In this document: piece by piece, positions 6,201 to 7,209 of the stretch
Layout: each line of letters opens with the position of its first letter
Numbering within the stretch: position 1 is the first letter of the stretch
Source of the DNA: Desulfovibrio sp.
Lineage (GTDB): Bacteria > Desulfobacterota > Desulfovibrionia > Desulfovibrionales > Desulfovibrionaceae
Assembly: GCA_028708195.1 (NCBI GenBank)
Contig: JAQVZK010000118.1
Coordinates: 1 to 7,209, forward strand
Length of the DNA stretch: 7,209 bases
Direction of reading: 5' to 3'
Program-made: the position numbers and the translations under genes
The notes under the pieces: generated by a model
What the model was told of the DNA's origin: nothing
Seen by the model: the letters and a program-made list of their open reading frames with translations, nothing else
Databases searched by the model: none

Positions 6201-7209
6201 TTACCGCGAATGGGCGATTTCTTCCAGAACCGAAACAACACGCGCAGCGGCATCGGGTCTGGCAGAAGCCAGGGCCGCCGCAGACATGCGTATGCGTTCG
6301 CCACTTTCGTCCAGCAGTTGAATAAGGGTATGCTCCAGACCATCGGTAACCATGCGCGATTCGCGCACAAGAATGGCAGCGCCGCTGCGCGCCAGCACCT
6401 CGGCATTGCGGGTCTGATGGTCGTGCACCGCATAAGGGAATGGCACAAGCACAGAAGGCAGGCCAGCCGCGCACAGTTCGGCCACGGTTGTGGCCCCTGA
6501 GCGGCACAAGGCCACATCGGCCCAGGCGTAGGCTGCCGCCATGTCGTCAATGAAGGCAGACACGCAGGCAGGGTCAAAGCCAGCCGCCACATAGGCGGCG
6601 CGCACAGAATTTTCGTCGGCGCTTCCTGTCTGGTGGCGAATATCCACCCCGGCTTCACGCAGCAAGGCAAGCCTTTCTACAATAAAGGAATTAAGCGCGT
6701 GGGCCCCCTGCGAACCGCCCATAACAAGCAAACGCCGCGCCCCGCGGGCTCTCGGCAAACGCCCCGCCTCATTCACGCCCGCGCGCACGGGGTTGCCCGT
6801 GAGCACGCACTTGTCAGCGGCAAACCCTTCTGTGTCTGGCAGTGAAAGACAGATGCGCCGAGCCAGCTTGGACAGCACGCGGTTACTTGCCCCGGCAATG
6901 GCATTCTGCTCGTGCAGCATGGTCGGCACGCCAAGCAGTCTTGCTGCCAGCATGGGGGCAAAGGCCGCGTAGCTGCCAAACCCCGCCACAACATCCGGCT
7001 TGAACCGCCGCACGATGCCAAGGGCTTTTCCCACAGACCAGGTCATGCGAAAACCGGCTTCAACGGACTTCAGCCCACGGCCGAGAAAACCGCGCACGGG
7101 CAAGCCCTCAAAGGGTATGCCCGCCAGACGTACCAGGCGCGCCTCCGGCCCGTACAGCGAACCCACAAAAAGCAGCTTGGCCTGAGGGTGCCTTTGCCGT
7201 ACCTCTTCA
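6201..7209 (-). CDS. murG: MurG, UDP-GlcNAc:lipid I N-acetylglucosaminyltransferase (5'-truncated at window edge)
   Basis: MurG transfers GlcNAc from UDP-GlcNAc to lipid I (undecaprenyl-PP-MurNAc-pentapeptide), giving lipid II at the cytoplasmic face of the inner membrane. The frame stays open to the right edge: 335 residues are visible, beginning EEVRQRHPQAKLLFVGS. A GTG lies at 7166 but is internal, because homologous sequence continues upstream of it. About 25 N-terminal residues, including the GGTGGH acceptor-side loop, should lie outside the window. In visible numbering, LHEQN ends near residue 102, the GGSQGA donor-site loop is at 164-169, FIDDMAAAYAWAD is near 219-231, CRSGATTVAEL is at 235-245, and the nucleotide-sugar segment HDHQTRNAE is at 262-270. 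This is the two-domain GT-B fold of family GT28. The usual GGYVS glycine-rich motif reads GSYAA here. It ends in TAA, 69 nt before murC. The identification is firm; only the true start is unseen. Confidence 0.97.
   Translation of the reverse strand, partial: EEVRQRHPQAKLLFVGSLYGPEARLVRLAGIPFEGLPVRGFLGRGLKSVEAGFRMTWSVGKALGIVRRFKPDVVAGFGSYAAFAPMLAARLLGVPTMLHEQNAIAGASNRVLSKLARRICLSLPDTEGFAADKCVLTGNPVRAGVNEAGRLPRARGARRLLVMGGSQGAHALNSFIVERLALLREAGVDIRHQTGSADENSVRAAYVAAGFDPACVSAFIDDMAAAYAWADVALCRSGATTVAELCAAGLPSVLVPFPYAVHDHQTRNAEVLARSGAAILVRESRMVTDGLEHTLIQLLDESGERIRMSAAALASARPDAAARVVSVLEEIAHSR

Noticed and set aside
6121..6507. 128-codon minus-strand frame overlapping the end of murG and the gap before murC
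   Set aside because: It is a different frame of murG, which itself carries unmistakable motifs; no independent support.
1..7209. tRNA or rRNA genes, CRISPR arrays, insertion sequences, prophage or defence genes
   Set aside because: No cloverleaf, regularly spaced repeats, transposase or integrase motifs were seen; core dcw genes account for nearly all of the window.

Overview
The window is the 3' part of a division and cell wall (dcw) cluster. Every convincing gene is on the minus strand. In transcription order, from the right edge leftwards, they are murG (5' end cut by the window edge), murC, murB, ftsQ, ftsA and ftsZ. A 3' untranslated region with hairpins and a strong intrinsic terminator follows ftsZ. 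Gene order, a type II-like MurB next to murC, the lack of ddlB, a fairly GC-rich coding sequence and the overall protein style suggest a sulfate-reducing Desulfovibrionaceae-type bacterium (Desulfovibrio or a relative). That placement is inference from recall, not a search result. FtsQ, together with lipid II synthesis genes, fits a diderm cell.

Layout: murG runs from 7209 (edge) to 6201. A 69-nt AT-rich gap with a possible promoter follows. murC spans 6131-4758. murB, with its preferred start at 4765, overlaps murC by 8 nt and ends at 3875. ftsQ (3890-3000) overlaps murB by 16 nt. A 51-nt gap leads to ftsA (2948-1713), and a 53-nt gap leads to ftsZ (1659-331). Positions 330-86 hold two perfect 9-bp hairpins without U-tracts, a 62-codon Cys-containing ORF of doubtful reality, and a textbook intrinsic terminator at 122-86. 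Positions 1-60 are very AT-rich and may carry a promoter reading out of the window.

How the genes work together: MurB makes UDP-MurNAc and MurC adds L-alanine, both in the cytoplasm. MurG converts lipid I to lipid II at the inner face of the membrane. FtsZ forms the Z ring, FtsA ties it to the membrane, and FtsQ is the bitopic divisome scaffold. Co-transcription of these genes links precursor supply to septum formation.

This is mostly an ordinary, well-known locus, and I see no undescribed system in it. The points worth a second look are small. They are the small ORF that runs through the terminator, the structured ftsZ 3' UTR, a Cys at the MurB catalytic Ser position, an A8 run at the murB/ftsQ junction, a 10-bp direct repeat flanking the ftsQ-ftsA gap, and a candidate internal promoter before murC.
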